Shown here one piece after another: positions 41,379-54,172 of a DNA stretch of 64,000 nt. Numbering within the stretch: position 1 is the stretch's first letter; every line of letters begins with the position of its first letter. A program made the position numbers and the translations under genes. A model generated the notes under the pieces. That model did no database searches and was not told the origin of the DNA. It saw nothing but the letters and a program-made list of their open reading frames with translations. This DNA comes from Setaria digitata (lineage: Eukaryota; Nematoda; Chromadorea; Rhabditida; Setariidae): positions 18,057-82,056 of the forward strand of contig RCAB01000285.1 of the NCBI GenBank assembly GCA_003640385.1. Direction: 5' to 3'.

Positions 41379-44300
41379 CTTTGTTTGTTGTTGAATAAAT
41401 TTTTTGCCGTGAAGTCCTAAAATTGTTGTTTGCTGTTTTTGCAACATCAATTCTTTCGCTTTTCCCTCGTCCAACTCGATCTTTTCATTGAAGTCACTAC
41501 AAACATACGACACGTATGTATGAAGAGGATTTCCCTGTGATGGAATTTGTTGTCCCTCAAGCTGATTCAACTGCTAGCCTAGCCGATTTCATCTCGGTGA
41601 ACGCTGATCAGGGAGGGAAGAAGGAAATGAGCTGAAGGAACCACTGACCTTCTGGACGAGCACTTGGAAGCGATACGAACCTCAGTCACGTTCTGTTCGC
41701 AGCTTCTTGCATTGTTGTCAGTAAAATGAAACATGAGTGCAGCACCACTTACGTGAAGCAGTAGTGAGCTACGCCCGTTGGCTGCAGACTGAACTCTACA
41801 GCGTCTTCCCAAATCTCACTGCAAAGAAGCTCCAGATGTCCTTAACTGTGCTGCTAGCGAAATGTCGGGCCACTTCGCCTAGCTGCTCCCTTTAACGTTT
41901 CAACTACTCGTGAGAATGACCCCTCCTATTGCAATTGAAGGACTGCTCTCGAGATCTCTCTCAGTTCGGATTAATCCCTTCCTCAGGTCCATTCCTCTTC
42001 CCTTCAGTTCGTTTTTGGCTACGTAACATTAAAATGGCTGCCAATCAGTGGCTTATACCATACCCTTTGATCATTCAACGCATTGCACTGATGTGATTCA
42101 TTGTATGTCGAACACGCACTTCCGAACGATATTGCTAGTATTGGCTATTAGCTGTCAAATTAGTGGACCCATTAAGCTTTGATTTCCAGTGACATCCCGT
42201 TCAGCATGCCTTAGTATTCCTTGCTACTTTAAGATATGATCCAGTTCCGGCTTAAATTTCCATTTTAACTGAGTTATTCTTGAATAACAAAAATAATTCT
42301 GTTCCAGAAAATTTTAACTCCACCGATTTTGCTGAGAAGGAGAAATGTTTGAGTAGAAGAGAACAAGTAGGAAATAATTTTTAAGACATTTCTCCTTTTA
42401 ACAAACATGCTAATCGTTATGTGAAACCTGTATTAGTTCACAGAAAGGATGTTTTTTTAAAATTTGCATTTGAAATCTCAAAATTCCGGAAGTTAATTTT
42501 GAAAGTTTTTCATACTATGTTTTGCATGTCCCATTAAATGCAAATTCACAATATTAATTCATTGAAGTTTCCCTCGCCGGATCTATCGGGAAGCGAAACT
42601 TGATTGCGGCACTATTCCACTTATTCCATATTATTTTTTTTACTGACTTTTTTCATTTTGCTTCATGATTCGATCATGTCCTCCACTATTGGTCACTTTA
42701 ATTTTAACATATTAATATGGGCTTAAGAAATTCTCTCTGCATACAAGTGTAAATGCTATAATATACTTCAGACTAATAAATTTTACTTTTTCATTTTAAC
42801 TCCCCTACTTTTCCTTTTTGACACCTAAACTTAATTCACTGATGATAACGAAAATGAAGTGACTGAAAAGATTACTTGTCGCTTACAGGCTTAAAAGTTA
42901 TTTGCTTCTAAAATTTCAAACCCATCCACGAAAATTTCTTCATAAAGAATAAGAAAGAATATAGATTTTATATATATATAGCTAAAGGCTTTTAGTGTCC
43001 ATTATAGAGGCTATTTGGTGTTAAGATATATATTCCTAAGGAGAAATGAAGCAGTCTTAACAGTACCCACGCTTACATTTAACAATTGCTTTTGTTTTAT
43101 TGTACATGGCAATCCACCCATTCACTATCAAAAATGACTTCTATTCCTGATTGGATGAAAAACTAACTGATACTTTTAATTAAATAATTGTAATGATTAA
43201 CATTGTCGATAATAGCAGTTTTTATCATGTGTCCTGCTTGTTGTGCAGCGTCAGTTAGTTGTTTTAAAACTTGTAACATAGTTCACCGCTTAAATCAATT
43301 AAGCTTAGGATTCTGACACTTTAAGACTGCTCATTAGCAGCATTTGATTAGTCCTATGTTCATTATCTGTTAGAGCAGACCAACTTATCTATCAGAACAG
43401 ATCTTATCAGCTGTCACTTTCACATGCAACTTTTTGCATTAACTACTATCACTGTATTAACTACTATCACCAGCGGGGAGATTCCCTATTTTTCACTTAG
43501 CAGCAAACTATGCTTGTGAACAGGTATATTAGTATTGTGTATTGTTTATTCTTTACTGTCAACTTAATATCTAATTGAAAATACAAATTGTCTTCATGCA
43601 GAGATCAAATTGTATTAGTTCTTTTTTTTCTTTTTTGATAAAACAATACAAGCTATTGCTTTAATTATGAAAGCATTTGAGATTTGGTTTTAAAAATAAT
43701 TTATAGCAATTTATAGCACGAACGTCATTCGCAGTATTCGCGGACTTCCTTGCTTTAAAGTTTTTTTTTAAGATAGAAAAATTGGGTGTTAGTTTTCTTT
43801 ATCATTTTATCACTTTTCTTCCATTTTCTTTCTCTTTCCCTCTCCCTCTCTGTCACGGATTGGGAATTTGATCGTTTCATTTTTCATCGTAATACTTCTC
43901 ATGTATTAAATAGTATCGTCAACTTTTTGGAGTTTCAATTTAGTTCATTTTTATTTATTAAATAAATCCTTTTCAAGCCACCTGAAATTACCTTTGGCCA
44001 TATTTCGAACCTATTTATTTCTGGACTAATTTGTTCCACTGCTGTGGGAATATTCAGAGCTAGTTTTTGTTTCCATTTCCTCATAAGTTCAAGATTGATG
44101 AGTTTTAATTGCAGGAGCTGCTGAGCCATTTACGATGTATGATCCTCAGCGGGATGCTTCCTTGCAACTGTCTTCCGTCTCTCTCAGTTCAAAGTAATTT
44201 CATTCAAAAATTTCAAATTGCTGCTGCGAAATCCAGACCGTTTTGCTTTCCTTTTCTTTTCATTCTTATATTTTACATGGAATGATTCCCTCCCTGAGAT

Positions 44301-44773
44301 TAATGGATGAATTTCCACATTGTCTCGGGACAAAATTAAATTATTCCTATAGCAACGTTAGCTTTAGTGGATCGAAGGAAACTGCTTCTAGGTGAGCTAG
44401 AAGTGTGGAGACTGACACGGCTATCATTTCAAACTTTGTCACTGAGGTCTTGATGAACTCTAGGTATAATAAATAATAGAAGGAACGTACCGCTTCCTCC
44501 TTCCTCAGTTTCTTTTCACACGAAGTTCTTTTCTAATTTAAATCATTTTTTAAAGTCAAACTTTAGCTGGCTAACATTAGCTTTTCGGGCTTGCTTTAAT
44601 TAAACTTATCGCGCAATGTTTTGTGCCAGACAAAGTTGTCAATTTTTGTTGTTTTTTTTCTTTTTTTTAATTTTTAGGAGCACCAAAGGTTTTGCAGAAG
44701 TTGATGTTGGGAAGAATTTTACTAACTCATTGGGCTGAAAGCCATTGGACTAAAGTCTCTGAGGACATTTCAA
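41379..44773. other. Long intergenic region before RYK
   Basis: 3.4 kb. AATAAA at 41393-41398 is a likely UTP23 polyadenylation signal. The part about 41480-42250 is GC-richer but shows no coherent frame. The RYK leader likely begins after TTTTTAG near 44686. A minus-strand open frame (43998-44129) is listed separately. Otherwise nothing recognised. Confidence 0.5.
43998..44129 (-). CDS. Possible first exon of a small unrecognised protein
   Basis: An ATG-initiated frame encodes MAQQLLQLKLINLELMRKW and continues KQKLALNIPTAVEQISPE, NRFEIWPK, then meets a GTAATT donor after AAG. Composition (Leu/Lys/Gln helix) is unlike the T-rich random frames nearby. No matching downstream exon was found on the minus strand. 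Could be chance. Confidence 0.25.
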
Positions 44774-47700
44774 ATGAGGAAACTTGCAGCGATACTTGTT
44801 CCGTTACAGTTATCATTGCTTAGTCATTTGGTACACTCAATGATTAATTTCTTTATCTCTCAAGCTGAAATGGATCGAACTTTGGGTAATAACTGGAGTT
44901 TGAAAAATTTTTATAACTACTCTGAAATTTATGTACTTCCTTATTTGTTTACTCATTTTCATATATTTTAGAAATAATTTAGTTTGTAAATTTACTCATA
45001 ACTTAATTTGACTTTATTTTTCATAGCTTCTTTTCCAAATAATTCAAGACAGACTTTTTCTAAAAGGTACATACACTCCAGTGATTATTTTTTATAGAAA
45101 TTTGTTTGTTGCAAAAAAACAAAACTGAATTATAGGCTTGAATGTGCAATTGAACTATATTGAAAACGGTACTGTCAATTTATATTCCGTCAACTTTCCT
45201 TATCGAATTAACATCAATGTCTCTTATGTTCAGTACTCGTGGAATACAAAAGTTCGCGACCGATCTGTTCGTCTTTTTTAATTGTATAGCTGTGGCAGCG
45301 TAAGAAAATACGATACGTATTTCTAGTCGTTTACTTTTGTAGCATCTAAATGGAATCTGTTTATTAACTCACAATTTTTTTTTTTTTTTTGGATTTTTAT
45401 CTCAAATCTTAAAATGAAGCTAATGTGAAGCTTCTCTATTCTTCTTTATCCTTTTTTTTTAGGTCCATTATGCGATACGAGCAGCATCACATGATAGTGT
45501 CCTGATACCATTACTTCATATACCTTCTAGAGGAAAGATTCCATTGAAAACTGAAAGTTAGTTTCACTTCGGTTTTGAAGGAAGAAACCTTACCGAAATG
45601 ATTGATTTCTCTTGATTACGAAGAAGTTTCGTTTCTAAAATGCAACTTGCCCTTTTAGCTAATTTCTAAATTTTCGAAATGTAATTTCTATTAGCTGCTT
45701 AAACCATACAAATTACTCGTAATAAACCATTATAAATANGTAATTTTCTATTAGCTGCTTAAACCATACAAATTACTCGTAATAAACCATTATAAATACC
45801 GTCTTCGCTTTACAAATTTATGTCTGAAAAGATTTATTTGGTTCCTGTGACCGAATGGTACTCCAGAAATTGTGTGCCAGAATTTTATTTTAGATTAGTT
45901 TCAAAAATTAATTTGAGCACAGAATTTTCAATTTAAAGTCTTTGTTATTAAGATAATCAGATAATTTAGTACAAAAAAAAAAAATCGTTACAGCATTCAC
46001 GATTGAGTATCGATGTGCGGGAGTTAAGGCCGGCAAATTTGACATCCAAATAAATTTTAACTTCGACTGGCCTTCAAGTGCGAATCAGACAAAGATTTCG
46101 TTGAAGCAGGAGAAACTTTGTACTGCTCGAGAAGTGCGCCGTGCCTATGGTACGTTTCTGTATGTATTCAACTGGTAACTCCTACAAAATATTTCATTTT
46201 CACTTCAGCTTAGTAATTTTTGTTTGTTAAGTACCAACTTAACCTTCTTTTATCCCGTCTTGTAGACAGGTAATTCCAGTCGTGTCATCGGACCAAGACA
46301 TAGCCACTCGCCGTCTAAAATCTGGGATAAGATGAAACGCAGGTAAAATCGTTTGATTCAGCAGATCTCACTTGAAACTATGATGAACTAAATGAGAGAA
46401 AGACTGTGGCGGGCGAACTACGCTTTTATGTCCCATGGGTTTGGAAAGGGAATTAGCTGAGACTAGTAAGAAGCAGATGTAGGATGCTGATGGTACGGTG
46501 ACATGTGACAGTAAGAAATGAGGACTGGAATGTAACTAGTCTTTCAGCTGATCAAAGAGACTAGATATTGCTGATGTTGATTAAGGAAAATAGAAATGAA
46601 CAATGTATAGATCAATAAAACAAAGATGGGTCATTGAAGAAGTCCAGAAAACTACGAAATAGTGTGTCGTTAGACGGAAAGCCATTATGAACGTTTGTTT
46701 GTAGCCTAAAGTGTGATGAACAAAGGGAAACCTTTCGTACCTCTCCGTTGAGGGGAAAGAAAAGATGCCAATTTTAATGGGTTAATTTATTAGTAGTGCT
46801 TTAACGATACCCGGGAAGGAGAGAACTCGCCCGACCGATAAATGTACACTCACCTGTCCCCGTACTTTCATAAATATTCCCGGGAAACGGAATGAGATTT
46901 CCAGTTTGGACGGAGAACATGAGTTACATTCATATATTTTATACTCATTATAGTTTAGAATTTACGTGTATGAATAAACGAGAAAAGGATTTGCGAGGAG
47001 AATCCCGCGAATCTTCAATGAACCGTCGGGTCATTGTTTAAACAACCGTTTTGAAATTTAGCATGAATTGGCGAAATATTTTCTGAAACTAATGAAAAAA
47101 AAGTCGAGAAAGAGAAGTTGAAAGGAAGAAGAGAAAGACAAAAGATGAACTTGTGCAGCAGTCGTGTACCGCACATTCAGAGTAAGTACCATAAATGTGA
47201 AGTGTATGTGTGTTTTAGTTGGAAACCAATCCGAACGGACAGTCGGCGTGGACTTTTGGCAAAGAAACCTTTGTAATTGCCGCAGAAAACATTTTCTTCT
47301 CCTGCAACTAAGAAAGTTCGGCTTCCTCTCTGTTCAGAGAGGTAATGTGTTGTAAAAGGACAAGTGGATGGGATGCAATCTCATCTCAATTTTTTTTTTA
47401 AATAAATTCCTCCATTACGCGGGGACCACATTTTCCCTCATACTGTGATCACTAACTATTCCTCGATCTCATTTCCCTTCTTCCTTCTCCTTTCATTAGC
47501 TTTCCGTAATAGTAGTCGTTTCCGAATCCGACTCATTCACTTTTCTCCATTCCATTTCTCCCTTCTCCCTAAAAAACTCACATAATGCTGATGTCTCTAA
47601 AACAGTTCAACACCTTTTAAGGCGTCTGTCACCGTGAACTCTGTCACAAAATACTGTCAGCATGGATACATTGTCCAGCTTTAACTACGGTCAGTTCTGT

Positions 47701-50700
47701 TTCTTTGTCGTTTTTCCAACGGAATTCATCTTCAGCTGTTCACTTTTCATTCTAGCTGTTCTAGAAGATCTAGCTAGCTGGTTCATTTTATGAATCAGAA
47801 GTGAGACTCATGGCTCACGGCTTGATCATAAAGGATCGATTATTATTTTATTTTTAAATTTAATAAATAGTACTGACGATATTTGGAGTAGTTTTTGCCA
47901 AACTTCTCGGTAATTTTATTGGGATTTTCGCCTCTTTCAGTTATTCCGAATTTAAAATTAATGAGAAAAATTTTCCTTTCCTGAGAAAAATTTCCACTAC
48001 GTATTGATAGATCTTCAAAGGAAATGCTATTTGTTTAATGCCTATCGGATCAATCCACCCCAAGCATCAGTTGAGGCTATCATCATTTAAATCTGAATTT
48101 TTAAAGTCTTTTTAAATTTAGCATAATTTAGGAATGAAAGAGAAAAATCGTAAAAACTTTTATTGTGGTTAATTTCGAAATGGATAAAGAGATATTTGTT
48201 TCTTATCTATCGTCAACTATTACTACCCCTTATTCACCATTGCAGTGTTTTAATATCGTCCGAAATAGGCATTAAAATTAAATCCAAGGCAACTTTTTGC
48301 ATTATCCTATTAATCTCCGAATTATTCTGAATATCCATTTGCTCTTAAGTATCCTTACTGATCCAAATTCTGGAACTTGAATAATTTGAGAATTTCCAAT
48401 GCGATTAATTTCAGAATCTGACATACTCATATTTAAATTTTTGAAATATCATATAACCAAGAGAAAATACTATTTTTGTTTTACAGGTATTATTGATGAC
48501 TACGATGAAATAGGAAATGAAATTGACAACGCCAGAAAAGATAGTAAGTTTTCTTCCTCAGTGGATGAACATCCTTATCGAAACTCTTTTTCCCTTATTA
48601 GTAGTTAGAAGTTGGTAGTACTTTTTTCCCGATACCAAATAATCCGGAACAATAATCTCATCAGGTTGACTCAAAAACTCGTTATCATTCATTATTCATC
48701 ATCCTGTCAATTTATAAATTAGCGAGGTACTTGAGAACTAATTTTGCGTGGATTTATGGAAACAATATTGTAATTCAAAATGGTTTTAAAACTTTTGGAG
48801 AAGAAACAAAACGACCGAATTTGCTACCATTATTTTATAAATAGATTTTGAGAATGAAGAGAGAAATATCTCCTTTTTATTCGACTTTAACTTAAATTTA
48901 ATGATCTCAAAAATAGTTTCTTGAATCAACGCAGCATAATTAACAAATTTTTTTCTTTTTTTGAGAATTCGAAATTATTCCGAGAGAAAAATTAGGTCTC
49001 TTATCACTATGAAAGATTATCATCGCATTACTGTTAGTGTGTCATCTTGTCAACTGTTTTAAAAGCATCACATTGCAGTGGCACTTATATCGGCGGAGAA
49101 TGTATTCTACCTTGTGATCGGCTGTATAGGTGCGATTGTTTTGGTTATTGGTTTATTAATTTTTGTCTACTATCGTTCGATTAAAAGAACAACTCCTTCT
49201 GCTGCTGAACCTCTTCATCCTTGGGTTCTGTAAGTAACTTAAGCTTTTTTTCCCCTTTTTTTTTTCAAATCAATTCATCTGATGTATTCTTTTTTAATAT
49301 GTATAATGCTTTTTTCATTATATTCAATAACCAATTAGCTTGCCGAACAAACAAACTCATTTCTAGCTAATAAAGAGATGTATTGTTTGTTAAGCTTAGC
49401 TTGACTAAATAAACTAAAATATCATTTGATAAAGAAGTGAGTGAGTAGGCGAGCAACAGAATATTACTGCAAACATTCATTTCTGATAGATTGGAAATAA
49501 AGAAAATAATATTAAATATTTGTTGACGTAGGGGCAATAATTGTCAAATATTCATTCAGTAAGGGAATTAATTATTAAACATTCAAATAACAGAAATAAT
49601 TTCTCAGATAAAAAAAACCGGAAATCCTTTGCCGTTGTAGGAAGTCTCAAAGTCTACCGGAGAAAACATCGGGTATCCTCTCCGAAACACATCCTTTGAT
49701 GTCTAAAAGTGTCGCTAAAGGTATTTTTAGGGTTTTTATGGCAGTAATTTTGTTGATTTTAATTGGTGTCTTCTATTTATCACTTCAAAATTTATACCTA
49801 TCATTATTATTGTTTCGAATAACACATATCCTTTGATAATTCCGATCCTTTCAGCTGCGGGTTACGCCGACTCTAATGACTTAAGGCTTAGCATTGTTCC
49901 GGTGATAATTTATGAGCAACCTCAAGTCCTTAATGTGAAGGCACTCTTTAAGGAGCTCTATGCTGACCGGAATGTTTTTCAGGTAAGAATTAGAAATTTT
50001 CTGGAAAAGCACAGATTCAGAATCTTCGATGACTGATTCATGATCAAACTAAATTATTTCCAGTGTTATCACCACCTTAAATAATTTTGCTAGATATAAC
50101 TCGTCTACAGTCATGATTTTGATTTTCTTGATTTTCCTTTTTTATTTAAGCTTCCTGAATTTCTTAAAAGTTGCTCATTCTCTCAGTAACCTTACATTTG
50201 AATCATCCAAAATCTTTCAAATTTTTAAAGTTAGTGTGAAAACGAAAATAATTTTGAAATTGTATTTAAAATTATTGAAAATTGCAAAATTACTCATAAG
50301 CAGTATTATATTTTAATATAACTTCTTCCTTTCTTTTTTCAAGATACTTCCGATAGAAGAGCTTGAAGGTACATTTGGGGAAATGAAATGGGCGATCTGG
50401 AGACGAAATGTGGAAAATGATGCTGATGATAAGGATGAAGAAGATAGCGGGAGTTTCGAGGAACGAGTTATTGTGAAGACACTGAAACTCACTGCCGACC
50501 GAATGCATCTCAGGAAGTTCCTAGAAGAAGCACTAGCCTTCTGCAATGTACCGGAACATGGCAATCTAGCTCACGTACGTCTGACATCTGTATTGTCACT
50601 TCTCCTCCTCAGCAACAAATATTTTAATTGTAATATAAAACCACTATACTGTGAAATAAAAGCTTCAAAAATATTATTAGTTAATTAAAGGCTGTAAATT

Positions 50701-52958
50701 TACTACTAATTATATCATTGCTATTGTTGTTATTAATCATCACAGGTTTTTATTAATTGTCATTAATTATTATTGTGTTATTAAATTCCAAATAAAGAAG
50801 ACAAAATAAGTGTTCAAACGGATCTCGTCGCACCATTACTCTAGGGAGTTAGGGAGTTCTGATGCGATGAAGGCCATTTGAACGCTTCTTTTCTCTGCTT
50901 TTCTCATTTTATTTAAAGGTTAGATGCTTGTGAAAATTGTGGAAGGTAAAGTTTAAGTTTCCCAGGTGGCCGCAATAGCTTCATGCAGCCGTTCAGCTGA
51001 TCCGGAAGAAATAGTCAACTTCCCTCTCATATGTTATTCGCATGATGGTTTTGGAAATTTAAAGAAATTTCTCCTCAGCTGCCGAAATGGACAAGTGAAT
51101 ATGCAATCTAATAATTCAGGTAAAATTTTTTGTATTTGACAAAACTTCTTGACTTTCTTCCAAAAATATTTTATTTCTTATTATTACTGTCATTTTTCAT
51201 TTTGTGGTGTTCTTACTTAATAACTGATTTTTAAGACTTGCTTCTAATGAGACTTTGCTTGGATTAGCCATAAATTCCTTAAATCCTTCACTGAATGTTG
51301 CTTAAGTGCTCCTAATTAGATCCAAAAAATACTTCGGTATACTGGCATAGCGTCTGACTCTTCTGAACTCTTAATAAAAAACGTGGATATTTGATGTGTT
51401 GTGCAATAATTGAACCGAAATCATTCTTGATTGATTCTGTATTGATTGTCTTCTGATTTCCCCTTCTATATCACTTCGTTTGTTATTAGTAAATTGGGAT
51501 TGCATATTATATCATTTATCGATAAGTCATAGTGTACCATGAAATGGATCAGTATCTTTCAGGTAGCAGTGGAATACAAACGCTTCGTGCGCATGAACTT
51601 GTTTCGATGGCCTTACAAATATTGAGTGCTGTGACACATTTGCATAGTTTTGGGTTTATTCATAAAGATATTGCAACCAGGTGACTTTTGACCTCTTGGC
51701 CTATTATTTTAATATAAAGTGAGTCATTGCTAGTAAACTCAGAGAAAGGTAACAAGTTCAGGGCCGGCAATATGGAAGGAGCAGCTAATTTCGCATATTA
51801 ACTGGCACTTTAAGATGTGAAAGGAATTATCGGCTGTTCGCTTTGTAGAAACTGTTTGGTGTCAGAAATTCGTCAGCGTGACCGTCTATTTGTACAAATT
51901 TGTGATTCTGCTCTAAGTAAAGATTTCTTTCCCAACGACTATCACTGTCTGGGTGACAATGAGAATAGACCGATGAAGTGGATGGCATATGAATCACTGA
52001 TAAATAATTCATTCAACAGTTCTACAGATGTGGTTAGTTTATTAAATATATTTGTTATCAATAGAAAACTGGGATTGTGTGGTCGTGAAGTTGATAATAT
52101 GTAAGGTAGTACAATTTGCTGCATAGCAATAAGTAAAAAATTGGAATGAAAAAGATAAGCACTTACACCATTTACTGCTTTTTTTTTTTTTTTTTTAAAA
52201 TTTCAGTGGTCATTCGGTGTAACGCTGTGGGAATTACTGTCATGTGGGCAACAACCTTATTCGGAAATCGATCCGGAAGAAATGGCCACTGTTCTAAAAC
52301 GTGGAAAACGGTTACCTCAACCGTATAGTTGTCCGGATGAACTGTAAGTTTGCCTTACAGTGAAAACTGAATGTAAATTGGAGAAAATGTTACTTTTTGG
52401 CACTAATTTAAAGCACATAATTAATAATTATACAAACTGATCTGCATGCTTAATAATTAACCATATAAATTGATCTGCTTGCTTTCCACGAAGTTTCATT
52501 TCTTCTAAAGGAGAGCTTTTTTGATGTTCCCACGTCATTGCGCTTCCTGAGAATCTGAAATTGAAATAATTGTCCAACAAATATCGTGATGCAGAATTTC
52601 TAACCATAATATTTCGTTTTTTTTTTTTTTTTTCAAGACGATTTATTAAATTTACAAAGTTGTGGACACTGCATATATTATTTTTCATAAGTTGTTCGTA
52701 GGCTTAATGACGCGATTGTTGACTGTGCGAGAGAAGTGATCCTTAAAGAATTAATTCCTTTCGTAATCCTGCTTCTTCCATCCCACCATAATCAACATAT
52801 ATATATATGTGTTATCAATCTGTTTTCACCTATTTTATCATTCCAGATACGGACTTATGTACTGCTGCTGGTACCTCGATTATCGAGATCGTCCCACCAC
52901 TGAACAACTTATGATTGCTCTACAGGAATTCAATTTGCAGCTTCTACAGTATATCTGA
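44774..52958 (+). CDS. lin-18: Wnt-binding receptor tyrosine pseudokinase RYK/Derailed, 14 exons, 609 aa
   Basis: Single-pass receptor for Wnt ligands in axon guidance and cell polarity (vulval polarity in C. elegans); catalytically weak or dead. Exons: 44774-44885, 45136-45251, 45463-45556, 45994-46149, 48487-48543, 49079-49229, 49641-49720, 49855-49982, 50344-50574, 50966-51119, 51563-51680, 51849-52032, 52207-52343, 52847-52958; all phases agree. Signal peptide about 1-22; WIF domain about 23-160 (SQAEMDRTLG, VNLYSVNFPY, YRCAGVKAGKFDIQINFNF). Membrane span about 186-208 (YLVIGCIGAIVLVIGLLIF). Pseudokinase from about 300: LEGTFGEM loop, VIVKTLK (Lys343), IHKDIATRN in place of HRD, CDSALSKD in place of DFG, and the RYK hallmark YHCLGDNENRP. 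C-terminal hydrophobic residues could bind PDZ domains. Length equals human RYK (607). The 2.3-kb fourth intron and the N at 45739 are notable. Confidence 0.95.
45681..45799 (+). repeat. Direct tandem duplication of about 58 bp around an undetermined base
   Basis: 45681-45738 and 45740-45798 are nearly identical (the second has one extra T in an early T run), separated by N at 45739. It lies in the RYK intron between 45557 and 45993. The pattern is that of two overlapping reads or contigs joined without merging, so it is more likely an assembly artefact than a real repeat. Confidence 0.9.
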
Positions 52959-53323
52959 AATTATATTACGGCGAAATTCCTAATTATTCTATTGTTTCAC
53001 TACCTTTCCACTATCTCTTAGTGCAAAAATTTAAATTAGATGGAAGGCAAATAAATTTTCGTAATAAAATTTATTGAAGAAAATACTGAAGTATTATTGG
53101 TTAACAAACGTTTGTGTTCTTGTTAACTTACTTGCGGTTAAAATTTAGTTCAAATTTGTACTGTTGAAGAAACTACCGCCTTCTTTCAATACAACTGGAA
53201 CTTCACTACTTCATAATTACCACTGTAATCCTACTATGATTTCCTCATTGTTTGTAGTACATTCTAAAACACCAAACGCTACTTTACTGTATACTGATAT
53301 TTCTCCTCATCTCATCTCATTCC

Positions 53324-53358
<35 letters not shown>

Positions 53359-54172
53359 AAAAAAAAAGATCATCATAAATAATTTTATATTTTTGAAATG
53401 AAAGCTTTATTTTTGTTTTAGTTGCTAAAGGAAATGCAGAAGAGATTGCACGGTGTGTCGGCGCATTATTTTTATCTTAACGCATGCAATACGTCACATA
53501 TGGTTGACGTTAAGTATTATTTTCTATATTGGTATTTATCACCTAATGATGACTTTGCACATTTCAAGTTGAAAACACAAGATCAGGATGAAATGAAATG
53601 TCAACTTTAGAAAGAAGAATTATGTAATTTTTTCTAAAATATTACTAATAATTCGGACTCCTCTCGGATTACGCTCAAGCATTCATTTAAGGATATCCTT
53701 TATTAGCCTATGATTTTTCAAAAGTAATAAATATATTTGACAAATAGAGATACTGGATGAGTTCCAAACGTTTTTGATTTGATTGATTCATTTCTCAGTA
53801 GTGGCGATAATTATGTGAAAAGTAAGAAAGTAAGATTGAACCATGAAATAAAATATTCGAAATGTGTCATATTCTTGACTGCTAACAAAATATTGTCATT
53901 CTATTAGTACGGGTGATTGCACATATCATATCTTATGTGCATATCATCTGAAGAATCGAAATATTAGACATGAAATCAGTTCATTTGTTGCTCGCTATTC
54001 GCACATTAATGACAAAAAACATTTCCAAATCATTAATTTTTATCTTGTTCCTATGAATGTGCAAGCGGATAGACACCCCTTATAAAAGGTGAATTAATAA
54101 ACAAATAATTTACACTGAAGAAGTGTTACAGTGATAAAAGTATATATGGTTGAGAAAAGATAGGTAAATCAG
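52959..54172. other. RYK 3' region and sequence upstream of the unknown gene
   Basis: AATAAA-type signals near 53049-53070 are likely for RYK. A 20-plus A run lies at 53331-53357. Two stretches look possibly coding on the plus strand (about 53797-53830, ending in a good GTAAGA donor, and an open frame from 53908 reading TGDCTYHILCAYHL), but they do not join in phase with each other, so they are not called. Confidence 0.4.

Noticed and set aside
41579..41812. 77-aa minus-strand frame after UTP23
   Set aside because: Cys/Ser/Arg-rich random-looking translation in GC-richer spacer.
53422..53610. 62-aa plus-strand open frame
   Set aside because: Begins with TTG after an acceptor-like TTTAG, with no domain and no phase-compatible neighbour; another frame of the same stretch also looks open, so neither is supported.
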